A DNA stretch of 30,135 bases from positions 1-30,135 of IMG/VR virus record IMGVR_UViG_3300025159_000183; one strand, given 5' to 3'. Source of the DNA: a virus. Under the pieces are notes generated by a model. That model worked only from the letters and a program-made list of their open reading frames with translations. It did not search any database and was not told the DNA's origin. Of the stretch, positions 18,941-26,238 are shown piece by piece; the stretch's first letter is position 1; the number at the start of each line of letters is the position of its first letter. The translations under genes were made by a program, and so were the position numbers.

Positions 18941-19758
18941 CGGAAGCTAAAGGCATTCTGGCTAAGCTGAGTTCCGTCTCGAAAGCCTGCTCATACATCC
19001 AGAAGGATAGCGAGAACCAGTTTCATAGGTACTCCTATGCAAGTGCTGCTCTGGTGTACGAGAAGGTAAACCAGGCTCTGTGGGATCACGGCTTGGTATC
19101 CATCCCGACTGTATCTATCGTCAGTGATATTGAACGAGTCACCCCAAAGGGGACCAAGGAACACATGGTTACTGTGGCTCTCCGGCTAGAGGTCCTTGAT
19201 GTGGAGGGAAACGGTAGGATAGAAACAGTCGCCTACGGATGCGGAGTGGATCCAACGGACAAAGCGGTTATGAAGGCCCAGACTGCTGCTCTCAAGTACG
19301 CCTGGATCAACCTCTTAAACATCTCTACTGGAGATGATCCAGAGGGAGACGCGAAGATAGATGCTCAGGCTGCTGGGACCACGATCAGAAAGCAGAGAGA
19401 AAAAACTCAAGGAAAGAATAGGATCCTGGTTACACCTAGTACAGTCACAAGTGGTAAGTACTCCGACCCACATGAAGATGGGGGCCGTGATGAGGATCAC
19501 GAGCAACCAGCTGGCTTACTGAATGGTGAGAAGTGCAAGAAGTGTGGATCCCCGATTGGACTCTACAAGTCACGAGAGGGGAAGTGGTACCGGTCGTGCT
19601 CCTCAGCTCAGGCCGCTTACAAGGATTTGGTGGGAGCTGGGATTGAGAGAGAGATCGCCAGAAAGAGAACAGAGGGCCACAGTTGGAAGTGGGTTTCAGA
19701 GAAGGAACCCCCTGGACCGACGAGCCGTGAAGTCCCAGTTGCCTCGCAGACTGGGTAG
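18937..19758 (+). CDS. erf: ERF-family single-strand annealing recombinase
   Basis: 273 residues. The first 150 match the ERF pattern: YSYASAALVYEKVNQALWDHGLVSIPTV, strand-rich centre, then DKAVMKAQTAALKYAWINLLNISTGDDPE, the family's best-kept stretch. ERF proteins anneal complementary single strands in phage recombination and genome circularisation. The C-terminal part has a disordered linker and a Cys knuckle CKKC (200-203) with a further Cys at 221, likely a DNA-binding zinc motif that lacks an obvious fourth cysteine. The next gene encodes a nuclease-like protein, consistent with a recombination module. Confidence 0.85.
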   Translation: MTEAKGILAKLSSVSKACSYIQKDSENQFHRYSYASAALVYEKVNQALWDHGLVSIPTVSIVSDIERVTPKGTKEHMVTVALRLEVLDVEGNGRIETVAYGCGVDPTDKAVMKAQTAALKYAWINLLNISTGDDPEGDAKIDAQAAGTTIRKQREKTQGKNRILVTPSTVTSGKYSDPHEDGGRDEDHEQPAGLLNGEKCKKCGSPIGLYKSREGKWYRSCSSAQAAYKDLVGAGIEREIARKRTEGHSWKWVSEKEPPGPTSREVPVASQTG

Positions 19759-19768
19759 CCTAAACCAA

Positions 19769-19843
19769 ATGAAAAGGAATGTGGTGAAGGATTACTTCGG
19801 GGAAATGGTAAGCCGGTTCCAGGGGGAGTCCGTTGCCCGATAA
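19769..19843 (+). CDS. possible 24-aa peptide between recombination genes
   Basis: ATG 19769 opens a 24-codon frame (MKRNVVKDYFGEMVSRFQGE) that ends just inside the start of the nuclease gene. No Shine-Dalgarno is visible. It could be a leader that couples translation to the TTG-started nuclease gene, or chance. Confidence 0.2.
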   Translation: MKRNVVKDYFGEMVSRFQGESVAR

Positions 19844-20159
19844 GCCTTGGAAGGCTTTCGAGCGAGAGGCAGCCAAACTCATTGGAGGGAAACGATATTG
19901 GTCAAACTCTGGCGAGAAGTATGACATCGAATCAGAGCTCTTCTTAGGACAATGCAAGCACGTTCAGAGGTTGTCTCTTACCGAGATGGAGTCACTCGCT
20001 CATGACGCTCAGGAGAACGCCGGATCCAGGATCGGGATCGTTGTCGTCAAGAGACGGGCCGGTAAGGGAAGGAACACGCACGCTCTGGTTATACTAGATG
20101 AGCGTGCGTTCCGACTCCTTCTCGCAAGGTGCGCCCGAAGTAACTCCAGCACCAAGTGA
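19833..20159 (+). CDS. PD-(D/E)XK-type nuclease, Mrr-like
   Basis: 108 residues from TTG 19833, with GGGGGAG upstream. The pattern E10/E12, D31 (GEKYDIES) and Q40-x-K42 (GQCKH) fits the restriction-endonuclease fold in its QxK variant, as in Mrr-type enzymes, with a following helix (SLTEMESLAHDA) and strand (GIVVVKRR). Proteins of this size in phage recombination modules may act as Holliday junction resolvases or end nucleases. It follows the ERF gene. The activity and substrate are inferred. Confidence 0.6.
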   Translation: MPDKPWKAFEREAAKLIGGKRYWSNSGEKYDIESELFLGQCKHVQRLSLTEMESLAHDAQENAGSRIGIVVVKRRAGKGRNTHALVILDERAFRLLLARCARSNSSTK

Positions 20160-20172
20160 GGGGAGTGGAGGG

Positions 20173-20241
20173 CCGGGCGGGGATATTGGGCCTCGTTACT
20201 CCTGACTCCAGGGCAGACTGTCCCCGGTCATGGCTGCCCGG
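20173..20241 (+). promoter_or_regulatory. GC-rich structured gap before the HTH gene
   Basis: CCGGGC (20173-20178) pairs with GCCCGG (20236-20241), and GGGGA (20179-20183) with TCCCC (20221-20225), leaving a 10-base bulge on the 3' side. It lies in the 124-base gap between the nuclease and HTH genes. A leader structure or terminator is possible. Confidence 0.35.
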
Positions 20242-20283
20242 AGATCCACTAAAACCATCTCATCAACCAGAAGGAGAAAGAGC

Positions 20284-20760
20284 ATGGAACACCTAACCAG
20301 AACAGAAGTAGCAGCGTTGGGAGTTATCCTGGGATCACTGAATTCAGACACGGCTAGGGCGGGTCTCCTCAGAATGTTTATTGAGGATCATGATCCAGTA
20401 TCAGGTACCCCAGAGACACCGAGTGGGGAGTGGGAAGTCACAGCAAACTGGAAGAATGGTGATCCCAATGACGCCCCAGCCAAGCCAAAGAAGCGGAATC
20501 TGCTAGGAAAGCGGAAGTCACTGAGGCCCCCCTACCGTACCTACAAAAACCTGTCCAAGGATCTTAGGGGCTCTGAGCTAAAGAGACACCTGGTCAGGGC
20601 CAGGTTCTTCAAGAATGCAAGGCTCAATGCAGGCTTGGGAAAGTCTGAGCTCGCAACGAAGATGGGTGTGAGCAATGCCACCATCGACCAGTGGGAGTAT
20701 GGTATCCGGGCTGTCCCGGATGCAAGGTTTAAGGAGGTCAAGAAGATTACCAAGAGGTAA
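20284..20760 (+). CDS. Xre-like helix-turn-helix protein
   Basis: 158 residues from ATG 20284 (MEHLTRTEVAALGVILGSL, with AGAAGGAG upstream). The N-terminal helical part is followed by a basic Pro/Lys linker. Residues 115-158 hold a Cro/C1-type HTH: NARLNAGLGKSELATKMGVSNATIDQWEYG. It is probably a DNA-binding regulator, possibly of this or the divergent control region. The C-terminal placement of the HTH is less usual. It ends 5 bases before the AAA+ gene. Confidence 0.7.
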   Translation: MEHLTRTEVAALGVILGSLNSDTARAGLLRMFIEDHDPVSGTPETPSGEWEVTANWKNGDPNDAPAKPKKRNLLGKRKSLRPPYRTYKNLSKDLRGSELKRHLVRARFFKNARLNAGLGKSELATKMGVSNATIDQWEYGIRAVPDARFKEVKKITKR

Positions 20761-20765
20761 AGGAA

Positions 20766-22265
20766 ATGGGAGACCCAACGGAACAACTATCACTCAATGA
20801 GATGTTCTTTAAGATCTTTAAGGGAGCCCTCATCGAGGTAGAAAAGGAGAGACCAATGGCACCAAAGAAAGCAACAGTCGCAGAAGTAAACTACCACGAT
20901 GGACCCATCATGCTTCCTGTTAAGATGGGGATCCCCGAGGCAATCGAGGTTCTTCAGCGTAGGATGATTTACGATGAGGAAGTGGTTGTCATCAATGAGA
21001 CCATCAACGCATTTCCATGGGATGGAGCTATTGCCATGGCAAAGGCAATGAAGGAGCTCTTCGGATTCCCAATGCAGGAGCCCACTCCTGGGTTCTTTGG
21101 GAAGTCACCACCGGCACTGATCTCTGTGGATATCTCTACCACGGAGACAGTCAAGGTTCCATGGGGAAGATTTACTCTCCCTGGTGTTGATGGATGGATC
21201 CAGACTGGGATTTCCAAGAACAATGATGGCCATCTAGTCTTTGTTCTCATGGCTCAGGTGAAGAACAAGGAAAAGAAGAAGATCAACCATCTGATCGAGA
21301 GAACCAGGGAGATCGCAGCTCATGAGAGCATCTACCGGAACAAGGCCATCAAGATCAAGTTCCGGAATGAAGAGGATAAACTGATGGATCTACCGAACAT
21401 CAGCTTTATCGACACAGACAAGCCTCTGAGCGTCATCTTTAGCAATCACATCGAGCACGCCATCGAGTCAAATGTTCTCGTGCCAGTACGGTACAGTGAG
21501 AGGTCACGTAAGGCTGGAGTTCCGATGAAGCGTGGTGTCCTGTTAGCCGGGAAGTATGGCACCGGAAAGACTCTGGCAGCTGGGATCCTTGCAAGGGAGG
21601 CAGTGAAAAGCAACTGGACGTTCGTTTACGTAAGTGATGTAGACGAGCTCTCAGAGGCTCTCCAGTTCGCTAAGAGGTTCCAGCCAGCAATCGTGTTCGC
21701 AGAAGACGTGGAGCGGGCAGCTGGGACAGAGAGAAATGATTCGGTGAATGAGCTCCTGAACACGCTGGATGGGATTGGATCCAAGTCCATCGAGATCATG
21801 ACGGTTCTCACGTCGAATCATCCGGATGATATCAACCCTGCCATGCGAAGGCCTGGAAGGATCGACACGGTAATCCATGTAGAGGCTCCGGACAGAGAGG
21901 CATCAGAGAGGCTGATCAGGCTCTATGGAGACAGCGAGATCGGGGATAGTGAGGATCTCAGTTTGGTCTCCGAGAAGATCTCAGGGCAGATCCCTGCTGT
22001 GATCAGAGAAGTTGTGGAGAGGTCGAAACTTGAGGCAATAGGCAGGACGCATGGCCTCTCATCTTCTATCACGGCTGTGGACCTCAACAATGCAGCAGAT
22101 ACTCTGATGCTGGAGCAGAAGCTCTTCATCTCCACTAAGGAAACCAGGGACGCCAAGCAGATGAGGCGCCTGCACGAGGTTGTGGATCGTCTTGGCTCCA
22201 GGATTGGAGATGGAGTAAAGGCTGCAATGAATGGTTACTCATCGACATGGGAGCCATCAGAGTAA
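20766..22265 (+). CDS. FtsH/Cdc48-like AAA+ ATPase
   Basis: 499 residues. The N-terminal 200 have no recognised domain. The AAA+ module has Walker A GKYGTGKT (262-269), Walker B PAIVFAEDVE (307-316) where the usual DE is spread as EDVE, sensor 1 TSNHPDDINPAM (349-360) and the arginine-finger segment RRPGRID (361-367). A helical lid follows. This is the classic AAA clade of FtsH, Cdc48 and proteasomal ATPases, without an FtsH protease motif (no HEXXH). It may remodel or unfold host or phage proteins. A second start at 20856 (MAPKKATVAE) has the stronger AAAAGGAG site, so the true product may be 469 residues. Confidence 0.82.
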   Translation: MGDPTEQLSLNEMFFKIFKGALIEVEKERPMAPKKATVAEVNYHDGPIMLPVKMGIPEAIEVLQRRMIYDEEVVVINETINAFPWDGAIAMAKAMKELFGFPMQEPTPGFFGKSPPALISVDISTTETVKVPWGRFTLPGVDGWIQTGISKNNDGHLVFVLMAQVKNKEKKKINHLIERTREIAAHESIYRNKAIKIKFRNEEDKLMDLPNISFIDTDKPLSVIFSNHIEHAIESNVLVPVRYSERSRKAGVPMKRGVLLAGKYGTGKTLAAGILAREAVKSNWTFVYVSDVDELSEALQFAKRFQPAIVFAEDVERAAGTERNDSVNELLNTLDGIGSKSIEIMTVLTSNHPDDINPAMRRPGRIDTVIHVEAPDREASERLIRLYGDSEIGDSEDLSLVSEKISGQIPAVIREVVERSKLEAIGRTHGLSSSITAVDLNNAADTLMLEQKLFISTKETRDAKQMRRLHEVVDRLGSRIGDGVKAAMNGYSSTWEPSE

Positions 22266-22272
22266 TTAAGGT

Positions 22273-22375
22273 TTGGGGTGCTGGCTAGATCTCTAAGGCA
22301 GAGATTACAACTCCGGCAGCGACATGATCTTGGTAGCCTATCCAAGACTTGAGCTATCTGGTGCCAGCATCCCAA
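22273..22375 (+). ncRNA. three-way-junction RNA element
   Basis: P1: TTGGGGTGCTGGC (22273-22285) pairs with GCCAGCATCCCAA (22363-22375), 13 bp with one G-U on the plus strand. P2: ATCTCT/AGAGAT (22289-22294 with 22300-22305), loop AAGGC. P3: TCTTGG/CCAAGA (22328-22333 with 22342-22347), loop TAGCCTAT. AGGC in loop 2 (22296-22299) can pair with GCCT in loop 3 (22336-22339). P1 is followed by TTTTG and then the AGGAGG of the 22393 gene. The shape recalls riboswitches, though junction sequences fit no class I know. Confidence 0.55.
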
Positions 22376-22392
22376 TTTTGTAGGAGGTAACT

Positions 22393-22614
22393 GTGGCCAG
22401 GGTGATCAAGAAGAACGCAGCTCAGTGCGTCCACTGTGGGGATACTGTGGAATCAACGAGCCCCAGTAAGGTAACCTTCTGCTCTTGTAGGAGAGTTGCT
22501 GTTAGTGGTGGGAAAGAGAGCGTGGTTCGTTTTGAGACTGAGCCATGCTCTCTATTAGAGTTATCTGAGTGGGAAATCGAGCCCGACGAGGAATCAGAAG
22601 GGAGGGGTAGTTGA
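22393..22614 (+). CDS. small Cys-rich protein of a widespread phage/bacterial family
   Basis: 73 residues from GTG 22393, with TAGGAGG upstream. The pattern KKNAAQCVHCGDTVEST...FCSCRRVAVSGG matches a common small family with C-x2-C, C-x-C and a GG turn (the group I know as DUF7695-like; not checked). The C-terminal half is acidic. Zinc binding is likely. It stands directly behind the three-way-junction RNA, which might control it. Confidence 0.65.
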   Translation: MARVIKKNAAQCVHCGDTVESTSPSKVTFCSCRRVAVSGGKESVVRFETEPCSLLELSEWEIEPDEESEGRGS

Positions 22615-22615
22615 C

Positions 22616-22951
22616 ATGGTACGAGCCTTGTTACTTGCAGCAATGATGATGTTCTTCTTCGCTATGGCATCTGCATCTCCTGTTTACCTTACCATAGACT
22701 CAGGATTTACATCGTTTAAGTGGGGATCAAACCACAGTGGTCTTGGGTTCCCGCACCTTGAGTCTCCCAGGTGGGACATTGAACCTGGCTTCGAGTGGAC
22801 TCCCAGCTTTCTTGAGAAGAAGGGATTCTGGTTCAGAGCATCCTTCCGGTGGCAGGCTTTAGGACAGAGCTCAACGTGGTATCATAGGGGCCAGTCCTAT
22901 GTGGATGGACCTCGTATCGGAATTAGATTCCGTGGGAGGATCTCACAGTGA
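22616..22951 (+). CDS. small secreted or periplasmic protein
   Basis: 111 residues with a signal peptide: MVRALLLAAMMMFFFAMASA, cleavage probably after ASAS (about residue 21). The mature part is rich in Trp, Phe, Ser and Gly with alternating strands (FTSFKWGSNHSGLGFPHLE, FWFRASFRWQALGQSS), like a small beta structure. A role at the cell surface or in superinfection exclusion is possible but unproven. It overlaps the next gene by GTGA. Confidence 0.55.
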   Translation: MVRALLLAAMMMFFFAMASASPVYLTIDSGFTSFKWGSNHSGLGFPHLESPRWDIEPGFEWTPSFLEKKGFWFRASFRWQALGQSSTWYHRGQSYVDGPRIGIRFRGRISQ

Positions 22952-23133
22952 ACCAAGACCCCATGGATGCATTGGATAGACTGCTACCATGGATCATCAA
23001 GGGACTAATTGTTGTAGTCCTGACTATGGTACTCGGCTTGCTGATTCCACAGTCTATCATCGAGTGGCGTAAGGCGATGACCTACCGAGCACCAACAGAT
23101 GTTCATGATCTTACAATCAGAGAGGAGAAGTAA
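22948..23133 (+). CDS. single-span membrane protein
   Basis: 61 residues from GTG 22948 overlapping the stop of the previous gene. One strong transmembrane helix (about 14-33: WIIKGLIVVVLTMVLGLLIP) is flanked by an acidic N-terminus and a basic stretch. It lies between a secreted protein and a coiled-coil protein, suggesting a small membrane-associated set. Confidence 0.55.
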   Translation: MNQDPMDALDRLLPWIIKGLIVVVLTMVLGLLIPQSIIEWRKAMTYRAPTDVHDLTIREEK

Positions 23134-23604
23134 ATGGGATGGCTTACAAAGATTATAGAGAAGTTTACGTGGAACAGATATGTGAGAAACATCGTGAGAG
23201 AGACCATTGAGTCAGTGGTATCCAATACCATGTCAAGTATGGCGGATACCATAACCTCAATAACAAATATTACCGATCTCCAGAAAAAGGTTAACCAGCT
23301 GGAGATTGAAAAGAGCGGACGGGAAGAAGAATTTGCTCGTAGGGAGCGTGAGGTAGAACACAAAGTTGGTCTGGAAAGGAAGCGTCAGGAGTTTGAGATC
23401 AATCAGACCAAGAGAACTACCGAGGTATCCATTCGTGAGGAAAATCTCAAGGCGGATAAAGAACGGTTCAAAGCAGAGATGGAGTTTCAGCGCAAGCATT
23501 TAGAGGGTGAGATCCAGTCTCTAAGGGACTTGGTTGGTCAGCTAATGCAAAGGCTACCCAGTGCTGAGATTATAGCTGACATCTCAGTCTCAAAGAGGAG
23601 ATAA
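23134..23604 (+). CDS. coiled-coil protein
   Basis: 156 residues. After a helical N-terminus, about residues 45-140 form a continuous charged coiled coil (for example EFARREREVEHKVGLERKRQ). It starts immediately after the stop of the membrane protein gene. A scaffold or tether role is plausible; no family is recognised. Confidence 0.6.
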   Translation: MGWLTKIIEKFTWNRYVRNIVRETIESVVSNTMSSMADTITSITNITDLQKKVNQLEIEKSGREEEFARREREVEHKVGLERKRQEFEINQTKRTTEVSIREENLKADKERFKAEMEFQRKHLEGEIQSLRDLVGQLMQRLPSAEIIADISVSKRR

Positions 23605-23607
23605 GCT

Positions 23608-23895
23608 ATGTTCCGTCCTAATAGCTCCTCACTAATCGCGAAGACTGTAGCAAGTAACACCTACTCTTCCTCTAGCTCAACTTCGGGCCTCACGAGTCTG
23701 GCACAGGCCTACACCTACGACCTGTATTCATACTCCCAACCGCAAGGGATCTTGCCAGTTTTACAGAATTATCAAAACATTATCATGGAGGGTAATATGA
23801 AGAGAGATTTACTCATCCAGAAAAAGGCCGAGAGTAATCTAGACTGGCTGGATAGAAGGATCAAGGAAATCTCTGTACCCATATCCAAGCTGTAG
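23608..23895 (+). CDS. Ser/Tyr-rich hypothetical protein
   Basis: 95 residues (MFRPNSSSLIAKTVASNTYS): a Ser/Thr/Tyr-rich N-terminal half and a helical, charged C-terminal half (MKRDLLIQKKAESNLDWLDRRIKEI). It is adjacent to the coiled-coil gene with a 3-base gap. Nothing indicates its function. Confidence 0.55.
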   Translation: MFRPNSSSLIAKTVASNTYSSSSSTSGLTSLAQAYTYDLYSYSQPQGILPVLQNYQNIIMEGNMKRDLLIQKKAESNLDWLDRRIKEISVPISKL

Positions 23896-23903
23896 GAGGC
23901 CTA

Positions 23904-24278
23904 ATGAGATGGTACAAGATCGGTCTTGATGGTGAGCCAGTACAATGCAAGGACCCTCGGGAGTTCATTGAGTGGAAAAAAGAGAACCCAAATGGTGGTA
24001 GGATAGGACTCAACAATCTGTCCAACGAGGTAAAGGTGAGCACCGTCTTCCTTGGGCTAGACCACGGTAATGGTAGTGATCCACCAGTCCTTTGGGAAAC
24101 AATGATCTTTGGTGGTCCTCACAACTATTACCAAGAAAGGTACCAGTCAAAAGAACATGCAGAAGAAGGACACCTAAAGGCTATTTCGATTGCTTCGGGC
24201 CAGGTGGTGTTACCTGACCCTCTAGAGGTAGAGTCTGATCAATCTTCTCTACCACTTCCCCAACCTTTGAAGCAATAG
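23904..24278 (+). CDS. conserved phage hypothetical protein
   Basis: 124 residues from ATG 23904, with AGGAGGCC upstream. The pattern EVKVSTVFLGLDHGNGSDPPVLWETMIFGG, then RYQSKEHAEEGHLKAI, is one I recognise from many phages and rumen or soil bacteria. These proteins have no assigned function. It is the last rightward gene; the next genes run leftward from 24530, with no clear terminator in the 80-base gap. Confidence 0.7.
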   Translation: MRWYKIGLDGEPVQCKDPREFIEWKKENPNGGRIGLNNLSNEVKVSTVFLGLDHGNGSDPPVLWETMIFGGPHNYYQERYQSKEHAEEGHLKAISIASGQVVLPDPLEVESDQSSLPLPQPLKQ

Positions 24279-24359
24279 TACCCCTCTTAACCCCGAACAC
24301 CCGGAGTGCAAATGGACCCACAGAACCCACTAGACGGAGGATCCGGCGCAGATTCATCG

Positions 24360-24530
24360 CTAGGGGGTAGCGTCCTTGGCAAGGACAAGGCCGATGCCAG
24401 AGGTGAGGGCAGCCACCAATGCTCCGAGAGCAGCGGGCTCAGAAGCCATCCCCTTGAGGAAGGCAAGCGCATACCCAATCAAGCCCCCAAGAATCGTGAG
24501 TACACCAAACAACGTGGTCTTACTGTTCAT
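24360..24530 (-). CDS. holin-like small membrane protein
   Basis: 56 residues from ATG 24530 (MNSKTTLFGVLTILGG, with AGGAGA upstream). Two hydrophobic helices (about 6-23 and 31-50) with a short polar turn (KGMASEPAA) make a hairpin topology. It is in the same block as the lysozyme, so a holin (membrane pore for lysis) is a fair guess. Longer readings upstream lack a ribosome binding site. Confidence 0.55.
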   Translation of the reverse strand: MNSKTTLFGVLTILGGLIGYALAFLKGMASEPAALGALVAALTSGIGLVLAKDATP

Positions 24531-24783
24531 AAGAGACAATCTCCTCATCAGGGAGGGTTGGTTGATTCGCCGGGCGCTGCTCCCCAACAGCTACCGACTG
24601 ACCATCAATCGAGAGAACGTATTTTCCGTTCTCTAAACGACGTACGGTCCCATTTACGGTGGCTCCAGTATTCAGTGGAAGATCTAGAAATCCTCCTATT
24701 CCAGGAGGGATTTGGCAGGAGGGGCAGAAGCGGCCCACCCCGTCGTACAACCAAGGAACCTGACAACAAGGAGTTAAATCCAT
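24520..24783 (-). CDS. small protein with Cys knuckles
   Basis: 87 residues from ATG 24783 (MDLTPCCQVPWLYDGVGRF), with GGAGTAATC upstream. C6-C7 and CPSC (20-23) suggest a small metal site; the C-terminal half is a strand-rich domain (GATVNGTVRRLENGKYVLSIDGQSV). It overlaps the holin-like gene by 11 bases. Longer readings continue upstream in-frame but look unnatural. Confidence 0.55.
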   Translation of the reverse strand: MDLTPCCQVPWLYDGVGRFCPSCQIPPGIGGFLDLPLNTGATVNGTVRRLENGKYVLSIDGQSVAVGEQRPANQPTLPDEEIVSYEQ

Positions 24784-24811
24784 GATTACTCCAGATGGTA
24801 GTGGTAACAGG

Positions 24812-25645
24812 CTAGACAGTAAAAAACTCGAAGAGGTCAGACCCATCACTCCAGGGACGGACACGTACCGCACACGCGCCGAGATCTGCGGGACGGAAGT
24901 GCCCCTTTTCGCTATAATCGTGGGTCCCTTCCACATAGGTTTTCCGAAACGTCCCGGTCTGGGCAAAGGCTTTCCTGTGTTCTTTCAGCTTCATCCGACC
25001 ACGAGCTGGATCATACAGGGTAACAGTCTGCGTTCTCAGGAGGGAGTGCCCATGACCGAAGAGATAGAGGTCTGCTTCAATGTTACCTGCGACGTTCATC
25101 ATCCTGTTGATCTTCGAGCCCTCGTTACGTCCGGAAATAGTGGAATGGGATGCGAAGACGTGGAGGACTTTTTTAGAAGAACACTTCCCATCTTTCCTGC
25201 GAGAAAAGATCCATCGAAGAAGGGCATCGTGTCCAAGATCTTTCGCCCCCATAAGGGTGCAGAAGCGACCGTGAACATCCTCCCAATCCCTAAGCCTCAG
25301 TTTCTCCTCGTGGTTTCCCGTAAGGAGCCCGACGCATTTATCCTTTATCGGGGAAAGAATGTAATTGAGATCATTCACACACATACCAGTGAGGTCATCA
25401 AGATGGCTGCGATATCTGGGGTCAAGGCTCCTTGGATCGAATCGGCGGTCACTCACCTTAATACTCTCGGAGTAGTCGCCCATTCCGATCCACAGACAGT
25501 TCTTACAAGACCTCACCCACTCTACCGTTTTGCGCAGTCGTTCCACATCGCAACCCTTGGACCCAATGTGAATGTCCCCTATCGCAACAAAGTAGAATTC
25601 ATCGGACCTGGATTCGTGCCTGCTAGTAAGAGAATGAAGTATCAT
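24812..25645 (-). CDS. calcineurin-like metallophosphoesterase
   Basis: 277 residues with all the metal-site motifs of the family: GDIH (23-26), GD (56-57), GNHE (110-113), H162 with ASH (165-167) and GHGH (197-200). Such enzymes hydrolyse phosphoesters of nucleic acids or nucleotides with two metals. In phages they are often DNA repair or nuclease partners of SbcD type, but no SbcC-like gene is seen here. The start ATG overlaps, head to head, the start of a gene on the other strand at 25644. AGGAG is 12 bases upstream. Confidence 0.85.
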   Translation of the reverse strand: MILHSLTSRHESRSDEFYFVAIGDIHIGSKGCDVERLRKTVEWVRSCKNCLWIGMGDYSESIKVSDRRFDPRSLDPRYRSHLDDLTGMCVNDLNYILSPIKDKCVGLLTGNHEEKLRLRDWEDVHGRFCTLMGAKDLGHDALLRWIFSRRKDGKCSSKKVLHVFASHSTISGRNEGSKINRMMNVAGNIEADLYLFGHGHSLLRTQTVTLYDPARGRMKLKEHRKAFAQTGTFRKTYVEGTHDYSEKGHFRPADLGACAVRVRPWSDGSDLFEFFTV

Positions 25646-26021
25646 GGCTTCTGTTAACTCCTGTACTCAGTGCGGTTTTGTGGCTTCCTCTGAGATCCTG
25701 AAGAACGGACTTTGTGAGGCCTGCCACTCTGTGAGGTGTGATCCCTCCCTTCGTACGGTGCCAAGGGGGAAGACTCCCTGGAGCAACCGTAAAGAGAAGC
25801 CGGACATCTGGCGGACAATCGTTTTCTGGGGTGGGAAGCAGATGCCGCTAAGACAGATGTACTACGAACGCTCAAAGATTTCGAAGACCGGCGTGGTTTT
25901 GGGACCTGTGTGGGAGGAAACGAAGTTGGTGAGGTTTGTACGATATCGGAAAGGGGTGAGTTCCAAACCGCCACAGCCCTATAAACGACGATCTGCCGTA
26001 TCGCAGGTGTCACAGCGGTAA
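25644..26021 (+). CDS. zinc-finger protein on the opposite strand
   Basis: 125 residues. CTQC (7-10) and CEAC (24-27) form a zinc ribbon; the rest (RTIVFWGGKQMPLRQMYYERSKISKTGVVLGPVW) looks like a genuine domain. It is the only convincing rightward gene inside the leftward 24360-30135 block. It overlaps, antisense, the C-terminal half of the 25654-26238 frame, which looks less natural there. The Shine-Dalgarno is weak (GAAG). Confidence 0.5.
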   Translation: MASVNSCTQCGFVASSEILKNGLCEACHSVRCDPSLRTVPRGKTPWSNRKEKPDIWRTIVFWGGKQMPLRQMYYERSKISKTGVVLGPVWEETKLVRFVRYRKGVSSKPPQPYKRRSAVSQVSQR

Positions 26022-26238
26022 ACCACTCAGAGTTTTCTCCAGTTCCAGTTACCTCATCGTGTACGGCCAGTGTACACCATGGTCCTGGAATGTCTGCCAG
26101 TCTCCCACAGGACACCAAAATAGGAGGCGGTTTCTCGGACACCCTACCCCACCCACCCTCGTATTTGGCATGATCCATCCACTCCACGGATACAAAGTCC
26201 CCGATACGGAGATCAGTTATCTTACGTATCCGTTTCAT
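25654..26238 (-). CDS. hypothetical protein, natural-looking N-terminal half only
   Basis: It starts at ATG 26238 (MKRIRKITDLRIGDFVSVEW) with AGGAGG upstream. Residues 1-90 look like a real beta-rich domain (WMDHAKYEGGWGRVS, WCTLAVHDEVTG). Beyond that the frame becomes Ser/Arg/Pro-rich and is antisense to the zinc-finger gene, so the true gene may have lost its original stop. It overlaps the lysozyme gene by 17 bases. Confidence 0.5.
   Translation of the reverse strand: MKRIRKITDLRIGDFVSVEWMDHAKYEGGWGRVSEKPPPILVSCGRLADIPGPWCTLAVHDEVTGTGENSEWFTAVTPAIRQIVVYRAVAVWNSPLSDIVQTSPTSFPPTQVPKPRRSSKSLSVRSTSVLAASASHPRKRLSARCPASLYGCSRESSPLAPYEGRDHTSQSGRPHKVRSSGSQRKPQNRTEYRS

Noticed and set aside
24782-25657. 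Plus-strand frame of 291 codons
   Set aside because: It is antisense to the metallophosphoesterase, whose metal-binding motifs are complete; the plus product has no domain features.
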